From the NCBI GenBank assembly GCA_027621335.1, contig JAQCAN010000141.1:1-6696 (forward strand): DNA of 6,696 bases, written 5' to 3'. Shown one piece after another: positions 1 to 5,893 of the stretch. Numbering within the stretch: position 1 is the stretch's first letter; the number at the start of each line of letters is the position of its first letter. The position numbers and the translations under genes are program-made. The notes beneath the pieces were generated by a model that was given only the letters and a program-made list of their open reading frames with translations, ran no database searches and was not told where the DNA came from. The DNA comes from Bacteroidota bacterium (GTDB lineage: Bacteria > Bacteroidota > Bacteroidia > Flavobacteriales_D > JABDKJ01).

Positions 1-318
1 GACCTTCGATCTCAAAAAAGCTGTCAAGTCAATGGTGTAGACATCAGCATGCTCAAGGCTCGGCAATTCCATACAGATGACTTCGAGACCTTTGACCATA
101 TCCTGTGCATGGATCAAAAGAACCTGAACGACATCTTGGCCTTAGCCAGGAATAAAGCACAAGCTTCCAAGGTCCATCTCTTCATGGATGGCCTCCATCC
201 CGACTCACCGACCGATGTTCCCGATCCTTATTTCGGTGGACAAGATGGTTTCAAAAAAGTATTCCACATGGTGGATGAAGGCTGCCATGCTTGGCTCGAT
301 AAATGGATCGAATCATGA
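1..318 (+). CDS. Low-molecular-weight protein tyrosine phosphatase, 3' part (5' end outside window)
   Basis: The reading frame is open from the first base, giving 105 residues that match the C-terminal two thirds of the LMW-PTP family (usually about 150-160 residues). Visible signatures are the RSQK...NGVDIS stretch (residues about 3-16) followed by KARQF, the block DFETFDHILCMD with N and D after it (about 27-44), and PDPYFGG (about 74-80), where Asp75 is the expected general acid. The catalytic P-loop CX5R lies near the N terminus in this family and is therefore outside the window, so catalytic competence cannot be judged. The ATG at 49 is an internal Met, not the start, because the family pattern continues upstream of it. 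The enzymes hydrolyse phosphotyrosine and sometimes phosphoarginine in the cytoplasm; the substrate here is unknown. The stop codon overlaps the next start by four bases (ATGA), suggesting co-transcription and translational coupling. Confidence 0.9.
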   Translation, partial: DLRSQKSCQVNGVDISMLKARQFHTDDFETFDHILCMDQKNLNDILALARNKAQASKVHLFMDGLHPDSPTDVPDPYFGGQDGFKKVFHMVDEGCHAWLDKWIES

Positions 319-1019
319 GCGGTACACTCTACCTTATTCCATGCCCCATCACTGAAGGAGGCACCACTGAAGTCATTCCTTTGGAGACCTCCTCCATTGC
401 GCTTCGATGTCGCATCTTCATCGTTGAGAATGTAAAACAAGCAAGGCGATACCTGAAGTCCTTAGACCGTTCTACGGATATAGATGTACTCCAATTCTAC
501 TCCATGGGCAAGCATGCCGATGATGTTGAACAGTCCTCTATCATCGTGCATCTGAAGTCGGGTGAGGACGTAGGGATGATCTCCGATGCCGGCTGCCCAG
601 CTGTGGCCGATCCAGGGTGGGAACTTGTGGCCTTGGCCCACCAGAATGGTATCTGCGTAAGACCTCTTGTCGGTCCCTCCTCCATCCTGCTCACCCTCAT
701 GGCCAGCGGCATGAATGGACAGTCCTTCGCATTCCATGGCTATCTCCCAATAGACAAGACCGATCGCCAACAGGGCATCAGAGAGATGGTAAGAAGTATC
801 GAACGAAGCGGGGCGACTCAGCTTTTTATGGACACGCCTTTCAGAAACGAAAAGCTCTTCCAAGATATCCTTTCCAATGCCCCCGATAATTTCAATCTCT
901 GCTTGGCACAAGATGTCACTGGGCCGAAGGAACGTATCATCACCAAGAGCATCCAAGCTTGGAAAAGCAAGTCGCCCGACTTTCTGAAGATTCCTATGAT
1001 GATGGCTTTGGGTCATTGA
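315..1019 (+). CDS. RsmI-like SAM-dependent methyltransferase (tetrapyrrole methylase fold)
   Basis: The product is 234 residues and belongs to the RsmI/tetrapyrrole-methylase fold. Motifs in order are the N-terminal strand TLYLIPCPI (4-12), FIVEN (35-39), the glycine-rich SDAGCPAVADPG (90-101), VGPSS (119-123) and FHGYLP (140-145), with a C-terminal EERII-like strand and KSxxxWK. RsmI 2'-O-methylates C1402 of 16S rRNA, but this protein has the form of a shorter Bacteroidota paralog: FIVEN replaces the usual RsmI AEDTR segment, and it is shorter than E. coli RsmI (about 286 residues). I therefore leave the target open. I prefer ATG 315 over the in-frame ATG 303: 315 overlaps the phosphatase stop as ATGA, and MSGTLYLIP fits the family N terminus. 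The gene ends convergently, 83 bp from the FKBP lipoprotein gene. Methyltransferase is near certain; the substrate is unproven. Confidence 0.88.
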   Translation: MSGTLYLIPCPITEGGTTEVIPLETSSIALRCRIFIVENVKQARRYLKSLDRSTDIDVLQFYSMGKHADDVEQSSIIVHLKSGEDVGMISDAGCPAVADPGWELVALAHQNGICVRPLVGPSSILLTLMASGMNGQSFAFHGYLPIDKTDRQQGIREMVRSIERSGATQLFMDTPFRNEKLFQDILSNAPDNFNLCLAQDVTGPKERIITKSIQAWKSKSPDFLKIPMMMALGH

Positions 1020-1037
1020 CCCCAGCGAGGACCGATG

Positions 1038-1071
1038 ACTCTGAAGAACTTCTTTTTGGACGCATCAGAGT
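1038..1071. other. Weak inverted repeat between convergent genes
   Basis: In the 83-bp gap between the convergent methyltransferase and FKBP genes, ACTCTGA at 1038-1044 is repeated in inverse at 1065-1071, making a 7-bp stem around a 20-base loop. There is no clear T-run after it in either direction, so it does not look like a good intrinsic terminator. It is the only structure I see in this gap, and it could be chance. Confidence 0.2.
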
Positions 1072-1102
1072 GGCGAAAGAAATAAGAGTTACCTCAATAT
1101 CT

Positions 1103-1969
1103 TCAGACCTCTTCAGGAAACGTCTTTTCAGTACCTAGATAAATGACAAAACGCATTGGCATCCAAGGTAGGATACCTACCTCAGGGACGCCTCGTCTGC
1201 CATAGGCTTGCTCTGAAGGAAAGATGGCTTCGATAACGGCATCCTGAGGCATCATCAAAATGAGCTTCTCCATTCCTGGAATGAGCACACCTTGCATGCC
1301 CCTTTTAAAAGAGAGCACAGGTTCACTATCTGTGTGCTGGGTGTCGATCAAAGCACCACTGAGTGAATAACATTCATACCCTATGCTCACCTCTCGACCA
1401 AATGGAATGGGCGTTTGCGTTCCTTCTTTCACCACCCTCCAATACAGGCCTTCCCAAGGCTCGAAGGCTTGGTCAGCGAAAGCTTGGACACTATCCAAGT
1501 ATGAGTCTATCCTAGCTTGTTCCATTCCTCTCCTCAATGAGAGGATCTCCTCCATGTCACTCTGCCACTTGGTTTCAGAGATGGACTCTAGGAGTTTCAA
1601 CCGTATGGCGCCATAGCCTAAAGAGGTGTCCAATCGGCTACCGAAGTCATAGGCCACCACCTCCTTATCGATGTGGAAATTGATGCTGTCCTCCACCTCG
1701 AAATGGCCGAGCAGACTTTTTAATCCTTTAGCCGAGGAGTCGGCTTGGATGATGCTCTCCACAGCAGGTGACCATCCCAGTGAATCACCTTGGAAGACGG
1801 AGAGACTGAACCTCACCATGGCCCCTTGAGTGATGGACTCACCCTCCGAACTGAAACTGATCAAGCGATAATGGATACCCTGAGTAAGAGTCCGATAGCC
1901 TTCATGAACTGGGCGATCACATGAGCTCAAGAGCAAGAGCCCGATCACGATTCCTAGCAAGGATCTCAT
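1103..1969 (-). CDS. FKBP-type peptidyl-prolyl isomerase lipoprotein
   Basis: The 288-residue product begins with a short charged end, a hydrophobic stretch (4-14) and the lipobox LSSC with Cys17, so it is a predicted lipoprotein exported by Sec and anchored in the envelope. The C-terminal part (about 174-280) is an FKBP domain: a substrate-entry strand EVSIGYECYSLSGALIDT, then GVLIPGMEKLILMM (227-240) and IFPSEQAYGRRGVPE (249-263), corresponding to the VIPGWE and PSELAYG signatures of FKBPs. Residues about 30-130 could be a second, degenerate FKBP-like domain, joined by a probably helical linker rich in Glu, Arg and Ala (about 135-172); this is inference. It is the last gene of a three-gene operon and its ATG overlaps the gldI TGA by four bases. 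It probably helps fold periplasmic or outer-membrane proteins alongside GldI. Enzymatic activity cannot be judged from sequence alone. Confidence 0.85.
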   Translation of the reverse strand: MRSLLGIVIGLLLLSSCDRPVHEGYRTLTQGIHYRLISFSSEGESITQGAMVRFSLSVFQGDSLGWSPAVESIIQADSSAKGLKSLLGHFEVEDSINFHIDKEVVAYDFGSRLDTSLGYGAIRLKLLESISETKWQSDMEEILSLRRGMEQARIDSYLDSVQAFADQAFEPWEGLYWRVVKEGTQTPIPFGREVSIGYECYSLSGALIDTQHTDSEPVLSFKRGMQGVLIPGMEKLILMMPQDAVIEAIFPSEQAYGRRGVPEVGILPWMPMRFVIYLGTEKTFPEEV

Positions 1970-2496
1970 TTCAAGGCCAGCAGTTGGATGTCATAGACCA
2001 GTGCAGACTGGAGAGGAATCTTTGCCATATCTCCGGTAAGCCCGTAGGCCAAATGAGGCGGAAGAATGGCCTTCGCCCTATCCCCAGGGGTCATCAGCAG
2101 CACGATCTCATGGATGCCCGTTTCCACATCCGCATGGGCGATGACGAAATCTTGGACTTCTCCTTCAGGCGTCTGGTAGACTTCCGTTCCATCAAGCAAT
2201 TGCATGGCGAAACGGATGCGAGCGGTCATACCTTCCTTAGCTTTCGTAGTGTCCTTTCCTTCCTCATAGATCCAATACTGCAGTCCTGTACCTGTGCTGG
2301 ACGTTGGCCACTCCTTTTCCTGGATATACGCTGCGATCATGGCCTTATCCTCTTGGACGAATTGTCTGTTGAGCTCTAGGAGTTTATCGTCCATCTCCTT
2401 TTGAGTCAAGCCGCGCTTCTGGGTATCACGCTGACAGGATTCACAGGACATCGAGGCGAGAGCCAGAACCAGGAATAAGATAACTCGGACTCTCAT
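1966..2496 (-). CDS. gldI: Gliding motility-associated FKBP-type prolyl isomerase lipoprotein GldI
   Basis: The product is 176 residues. A hydrophobic signal (4-14) is followed by SMSC with Cys18 as the likely lipidated residue; position -3 is Ser instead of the usual Leu, so the lipobox is slightly non-standard. Residues about 65-176 form one FKBP domain with features I associate with GldI: TGTGLQYWIYEEG (68-80), LLDGTEVY (100-107), VETGIHEIVLLM (124-135), LPPHLAYGLTGDMAKIP (145-161) and a final YDIQLL strand. In Flavobacterium johnsoniae, GldI is a lipoprotein needed for gliding and chitin use, functions now tied to T9SS. The gene sits between the DHH phosphoesterase and another FKBP lipoprotein, with ATGA overlaps on both sides, an arrangement I recall from other flavobacteria. 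A generic FKBP lipoprotein is the alternative. The T9SS sorting domain encoded downstream in this window agrees with the GldI call. Confidence 0.78.
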   Translation of the reverse strand: MRVRVILFLVLALASMSCESCQRDTQKRGLTQKEMDDKLLELNRQFVQEDKAMIAAYIQEKEWPTSSTGTGLQYWIYEEGKDTTKAKEGMTARIRFAMQLLDGTEVYQTPEGEVQDFVIAHADVETGIHEIVLLMTPGDRAKAILPPHLAYGLTGDMAKIPLQSALVYDIQLLALK

Positions 2497-3491
2497 AGTC
2501 TGGTCTTGATGATGTCGGTGATGATGGCCTCTACCTCTGCCAAGCTCTTCTCTGTGCGCGCACCGGCAGCATTCTTATGCCCACCTCCACCAAAGGCTTC
2601 ATTGGCCAAGACATTCACATCCACATCGCCTTTGGAACGGAAGGAGATCTTCACCACTCCGTCCTTTTCAGAAGCCAAGGCCGTGAAGGTGCAGTCTTGC
2701 AGACTCAATCCATAATTCACAAAACCCTCTGTGTCGCCTGGTTGGTAATCATATTTCTGCAGGATCTCTGCCGTCATAGTCATGAGCGAGGCTCTATGCT
2801 CTGGAAAATGTAAGAGACGTTCAGAGAGTAGAGTTCCCAGAAGCTGAAGTCGATTCAAAGAATTCACGTCAAAGAGTGAGGACTGGATGTCTTGAGGTAC
2901 AATGCCTTTGGAAACGATATGCCCTGCGATCCTGAAGGTGGTCGGATAGACGTTGTATTTGAATGACCCTGTATCGGTGAGGAGGCCTGTGTAAATGCAG
3001 GTGAAGAACTCCTTGGTCTGACTCTCTATGTCTCCCAAGGCCTCCACTAGGCGGTAGACCAACTCACAGGTGCTGCTGGATGTGGTCTCTGAGAACATCA
3101 GGTCGAAGGCAGAGGGGTCCAAGTGATGGTCGATGACCACTTTGGGACAAGAGGCTTCGATGAGATGCTTGCTCATGGGTCCTACCCTGTCCATGCGGTT
3201 GAAGTCCAGGCAAAAGATCAGGTCAGCGGTACGGATGCGCTCGATTCCCGACTCGGTATCACCATCGAAAAGGTGGATGCCTTCGGAACCGGGTAGCCAA
3301 TTCAAGAAGGGGGGAAAGCCATCAGGCATAAGAACTTCCGCCCTCTTTCCTAAAGAATGGAAGTAGTGCTGCAGGGCCAAAGTGCTTCCCACCGCATCCC
3401 CATCGGGTGAGCGGTGACCGATGATAAGGATGGATGAAGCCGGATCTATGACCGCTCGCAAACGAGCTAGAATATCTTGAGCGAATATCAT
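2493..3491 (-). CDS. DHH/DHHA1 family phosphoesterase, NrnA-like (nanoRNase / pAp phosphatase)
   Basis: The product is 332 residues, normal for the NrnA group. The DHH domain shows GHRSPDGDAVGS with His26, Asp30 and Asp32, a second metal-binding strand CLDFN with Asp96, the namesake DHH at 121-123, and TDTG with Asp173, so the expected metal ligands are present. The C-terminal DHHA1 domain carries the substrate-binding GGGGHKNAAG motif (301-310). NrnA enzymes degrade short RNA oligonucleotides and 3'-phosphoadenosine 5'-phosphate; some relatives instead cleave pApA or c-di-AMP, and sequence alone does not decide between them. A cytoplasmic location is expected. The start is firm, because an in-frame TGA lies two codons upstream of the ATG and the next Met is residue 55. 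It is the first gene of the operon with gldI, overlapping it by ATGA, and is divergent from ndk. Confidence 0.9.
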   Translation of the reverse strand: MIFAQDILARLRAVIDPASSILIIGHRSPDGDAVGSTLALQHYFHSLGKRAEVLMPDGFPPFLNWLPGSEGIHLFDGDTESGIERIRTADLIFCLDFNRMDRVGPMSKHLIEASCPKVVIDHHLDPSAFDLMFSETTSSSTCELVYRLVEALGDIESQTKEFFTCIYTGLLTDTGSFKYNVYPTTFRIAGHIVSKGIVPQDIQSSLFDVNSLNRLQLLGTLLSERLLHFPEHRASLMTMTAEILQKYDYQPGDTEGFVNYGLSLQDCTFTALASEKDGVVKISFRSKGDVDVNVLANEAFGGGGHKNAAGARTEKSLAEVEAIITDIIKTRL

Positions 3492-3498
3492 GAGGCCT

Positions 3499-3506
3499 CA
3501 AAGGTA
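3499..3506 (-). promoter_or_regulatory. Candidate -7 element (TAnnTTTG) for the phosphoesterase-gldI operon
   Basis: On the minus strand the octamer TACCTTTG matches the Bacteroidota -7 consensus TAnnTTTG. It sits only 7 bases before the ATG at 3491, so transcription would start almost at the start codon and the message would be nearly or fully leaderless. The nearest upstream TTG is 15 bases away, shorter than the usual spacing of about 17-23, so support for the full promoter is partial. The 10-base palindrome TGAGGCCTCA at 3491-3500 overlaps this element and the start codon. Confidence 0.4.
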
Positions 3507-3536
3507 ATCTTGCTGGACGATCAAGAGGGACATTCA

Positions 3537-3567
3537 TTGGATGCCAATAAATAAGGGCTTACTTTTG
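3537..3567 (+). promoter_or_regulatory. ndk: Candidate Bacteroidota-type promoter of ndk
   Basis: TTG at 3537-3539 is followed after 20 bases by TACTTTTG at 3560-3567, an exact match to the TAnnTTTG -7 consensus with spacing in the flavobacterial range. Transcription would start around 3572-3575, leaving a leader of roughly 30 bases that is A/T-rich, ends in AAGAA just before the ATG and lacks a clear Shine-Dalgarno sequence, as is usual in this phylum. Confidence 0.6.
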
Positions 3568-3602
3568 CCGCCAATTAGAAAAACACGTTAAATATTCAAG
3601 AA

Positions 3603-4022
3603 ATGGCAGGTAAAAGAACGTTCACCATGATAAAGCCTGATGGCGTTGCGAATGGACACATTGGCGCTATCCTCGAGAAGATCAATGGAGCTGGATTCAC
3701 GATCAAAGCAATGAAGTACACACGCTTGAGCACGGAAGATGCTAAAAGTTTCTACGCCATTCACAAGGAACGTCCCTTCTATGGAGAGCTGGTGGAGTAT
3801 ATGACTTCAGGACCCATCGTAGCGGCCATCTTGGAGAAAGATAATGCTGTAGAGGATTTCAGGACATTGATCGGAGCTACCAATCCTAAGGAAGCGGCTC
3901 CTGGCACCATCCGCGCATTATATGCTGAGTCCATCGCTGCGAATGCAGTGCATGGATCGGATAGCGATGAGAATGCCGCCATTGAAGGTGCATTCCATTT
4001 CTCAGGAAGAGAGATCTTCTAG
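3603..4022 (+). CDS. ndk: Nucleoside diphosphate kinase
   Basis: The 139-residue product matches the usual length and pattern of Ndk from end to end. It starts with RTFTMIKPDGV (5-15), where Lys11 binds the nucleotide phosphates, and continues through HKERPFYGELVEYMTSGP (54-71), GATNPKEAAPGTIR (91-104) and NAVHGSDS (114-121). His117 is the phosphorylated catalytic residue, and Arg87, Arg104 and Asn114 occupy the expected active-site positions. The enzyme transfers the terminal phosphate from ATP to nucleoside diphosphates in the cytoplasm, keeping NTP and dNTP pools balanced. The gene appears to be transcribed alone, from the promoter-like sequence upstream to the strong hairpin 24 bases after its stop. 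It is divergent from the phosphoesterase-gldI operon, a neighbourhood I recall from other flavobacteria. Nothing about the protein looks unusual. Confidence 0.97.
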   Translation: MAGKRTFTMIKPDGVANGHIGAILEKINGAGFTIKAMKYTRLSTEDAKSFYAIHKERPFYGELVEYMTSGPIVAAILEKDNAVEDFRTLIGATNPKEAAPGTIRALYAESIAANAVHGSDSDENAAIEGAFHFSGREIF

Positions 4023-4045
4023 AATATTACTTTACAACCTTAAAG

Positions 4046-4080
4046 AAAGAAGGCCCTGACAAAAGTCAGGGCCTTCTTTT
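4046..4080. terminator. Bidirectional intrinsic terminator between ndk and the metalloprotease gene
   Basis: Bases 4046-4060 pair perfectly with 4065-4079, a 15-bp stem with a GC-rich core (GGCCCTGAC and its complement) and an AAAA loop. On the plus strand the hairpin ends in TTCTTTTGTT; on the minus strand it ends in TTCTTTCTTT. It therefore has a T-rich tail both ways and should end ndk (24 bases after the stop) and the convergent protease gene (25 bases after its stop). Confidence 0.92.
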
Positions 4081-4103
4081 GTTGAATACTATAGCTGCAT
4101 GGG

Positions 4104-5780
4104 TCATTCTATAACCAATCTCTTGCTCAGCGTCATGGTGTCTTGACTTGCTCTCAGCATATATATTCCACTCGGCAATCTTTCTTCAAAGGTCATCCTG
4201 TAATTGATCTGATCGCCTTTGACTGAGATACGCTCGTTCTGCACCAATCTGCCTGTGATGTCCAAAAGTTCAATTTGCACTATGCCTTCTTCTTCATCCA
4301 GTCCTGTGAGAACGACCATCAATTCTTCCCCTCCATTCGGGTTAGGGAAGATGGACAGCACAGTCTCATTCAGCCATTTAGCTTCATTTCCAGTGTCTTC
4401 TGCCAGATTAGAGGCTGGTGGTGAAGGAACAATGAACGTGGATTCAGGTGTCATTCCTGACCAATTCGTGTATTCTGATCCATCTTCACATTGGCATCTC
4501 ACTTCATAGCCATAGGTCTGACCTATGACGAATGGAACATTGGGGTTGTTGTACAGAACGACATTGAACAGCACCGTGGAACCGTTCGTCTGGGTGATGA
4601 CACGGGTGTTATTGATATTCGCGAATAGAGGAGTACCTGTGCCAATAGAACTTGGTGCGATCCTCCCTCCTCTCACTTCACAATCAGTCGTTTCATTAGG
4701 ATTGGTCCAAGTGGCATTCACCCTGGCATTCGCTGTCCCAAAGCCGATTTCCACTACGTCCATGTCCGTAGGTACTTCACAGCCAGCAACTGCTTCATTC
4801 ACTGTGACTTCGAAACTACAGGTGTCTGCATTGCCGAATTCATGAGTGGCAATACATGTCACGGTGGTAGTGCCCACTGAAAATACTGAGCCAGATGCTG
4901 GAATGCATTCTATGGTGACAGAACTACAGCTGTCCATTCCCATGGGCGCTGGATAATCAACGACCATTTCAGTGGCTCCTGATGGAGCGGTCTCCGTCAC
5001 ATTCGCTGGGCAAGTAATAATTGGGTCTTCACATCCAAGCTCCACGCAGGCCTCATAACTTGACTGACACAGACCATCCCAAGAAAAATCAATGCACGCA
5101 GGATCCGATTCGATGGTGCTGAGTGCACAGAATTGACTTCCAGCTATTGAATAACCAGGTGGTGCAGGTTCCGTATCACAAAGGATGATAGCTGGACCAC
5201 TCCCTACTGTATCTGGAAGAAAAAGATTCTCCTCCGTGGTGCACCCTAGGCAAGTGGCAGCGGCAATGGTACTGCGTATCACGGCACCGGGTTGAGGACC
5301 AAAGGGAGCAGCAGCAATGAATCCACCAGCTAATTCGTCTTGACAGTAGCTCATGATGGTCGCTTCGCCTGACGATGGAATAGGTGGCAGTGGGCATCCT
5401 CCTTCTGTAGCAGAACATCCATCTATAGCAGTATCATCGCCATTCCACACGCAGGCATGGGTATGACGTGAACCAAAGAGATGACCCAATTCATGGGAGA
5501 AATTATAGATGTTGTAGGAGTAAGTCGGGAAGGGATAAAGATCCGGTTCAGACCTTCCAGCGACACACATGCTCAGGTCAGGATCCGCATTACAGATACC
5601 TGCAAAGCCAGCCGCCTTCCCTCCTATGTCATCTGCAAGCAATAGCACGGCCAGATCACCATTGAAGCCATCGAATTCATCTTGAAAATCTTCAAGGTAT
5701 GCTCCTCTGATGTCTGGATCGGTATTGACTCCATCATAGGGATCAGGAGAGGTCCAAACGAATACTTCTGAAAGGTTCAT
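4104..5780 (-). CDS. T9SS-secreted reprolysin-like zinc metalloprotease, catalytic and C-terminal part (3' piece of a frameshifted gene)
   Basis: From ATG 5780 this frame gives 558 residues, but it stays open back to 5972 and the upstream part still reads as protease (for example TDIYIEVDKSLF and TTSYVTALFNESAALF). The true coding region therefore begins in the other frame, upstream. Numbered from ATG 5780: a metzincin domain with the zinc site HELGHLFGSRH (96-106; His96, His100 and His106 bind zinc, Glu97 is catalytic) and the Met-turn IMSYC (Met143); a Cys-rich stretch with a CIDFSWDGLC...C pattern (about 222-250); an HYR domain (about 254-327); a fibronectin III-like region (about 335-450); and a type A T9SS sorting domain (about 475-558) starting LSIFPNPN, with LLDITGRLV and LPSGIYML, ending KRLVIE. 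This indicates export across the outer membrane by T9SS, then release or surface anchoring. No GTG or TTG start lies between 5780 and 5972. The whole gene would encode about 834 residues. Protease class and secretion route are well supported; the substrate is unknown. Confidence 0.9.
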   Translation of the reverse strand: MNLSEVFVWTSPDPYDGVNTDPDIRGAYLEDFQDEFDGFNGDLAVLLLADDIGGKAAGFAGICNADPDLSMCVAGRSEPDLYPFPTYSYNIYNFSHELGHLFGSRHTHACVWNGDDTAIDGCSATEGGCPLPPIPSSGEATIMSYCQDELAGGFIAAAPFGPQPGAVIRSTIAAATCLGCTTEENLFLPDTVGSGPAIILCDTEPAPPGYSIAGSQFCALSTIESDPACIDFSWDGLCQSSYEACVELGCEDPIITCPANVTETAPSGATEMVVDYPAPMGMDSCSSVTIECIPASGSVFSVGTTTVTCIATHEFGNADTCSFEVTVNEAVAGCEVPTDMDVVEIGFGTANARVNATWTNPNETTDCEVRGGRIAPSSIGTGTPLFANINNTRVITQTNGSTVLFNVVLYNNPNVPFVIGQTYGYEVRCQCEDGSEYTNWSGMTPESTFIVPSPPASNLAEDTGNEAKWLNETVLSIFPNPNGGEELMVVLTGLDEEEGIVQIELLDITGRLVQNERISVKGDQINYRMTFEERLPSGIYMLRASQDTMTLSKRLVIE

Positions 5781-5893
5781 AAAGATGGACTCAGCTTCAA
5801 AGAGTGCTGCACTTTCATTGAAAAGGGCCGTGACATAGGAAGTGGTTCCGGGTACACTTCCACCTTCAGCATCGAAGAGTGATTTGTCTACTT

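Noticed and set aside
462..1016. A 184-codon open frame antisense to the methyltransferase gene.
   Set aside because: The plus strand encodes a clear RsmI-fold protein over the same bases; the antisense product has no recognisable family features, so it is taken as a shadow frame.
1038..1071. Intrinsic terminator for the convergent methyltransferase and FKBP genes.
   Set aside because: The 7-bp stem with a 20-base loop and no following T-run is too weak to call a terminator.
1921..2379. A 152-codon plus-strand open frame opposite gldI.
   Set aside because: It mirrors the GldI coding sequence, has no family signature of its own, and crosses the gldI/FKBP junction. It is a shadow frame.
3586..3593. 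Shared octamer CGTTAAAT upstream of both ndk (3586-3593) and the protease gene (minus strand, 6619-6612).
   Set aside because: Eight A/T-rich bases at different distances from the two starts are easily explained by chance.
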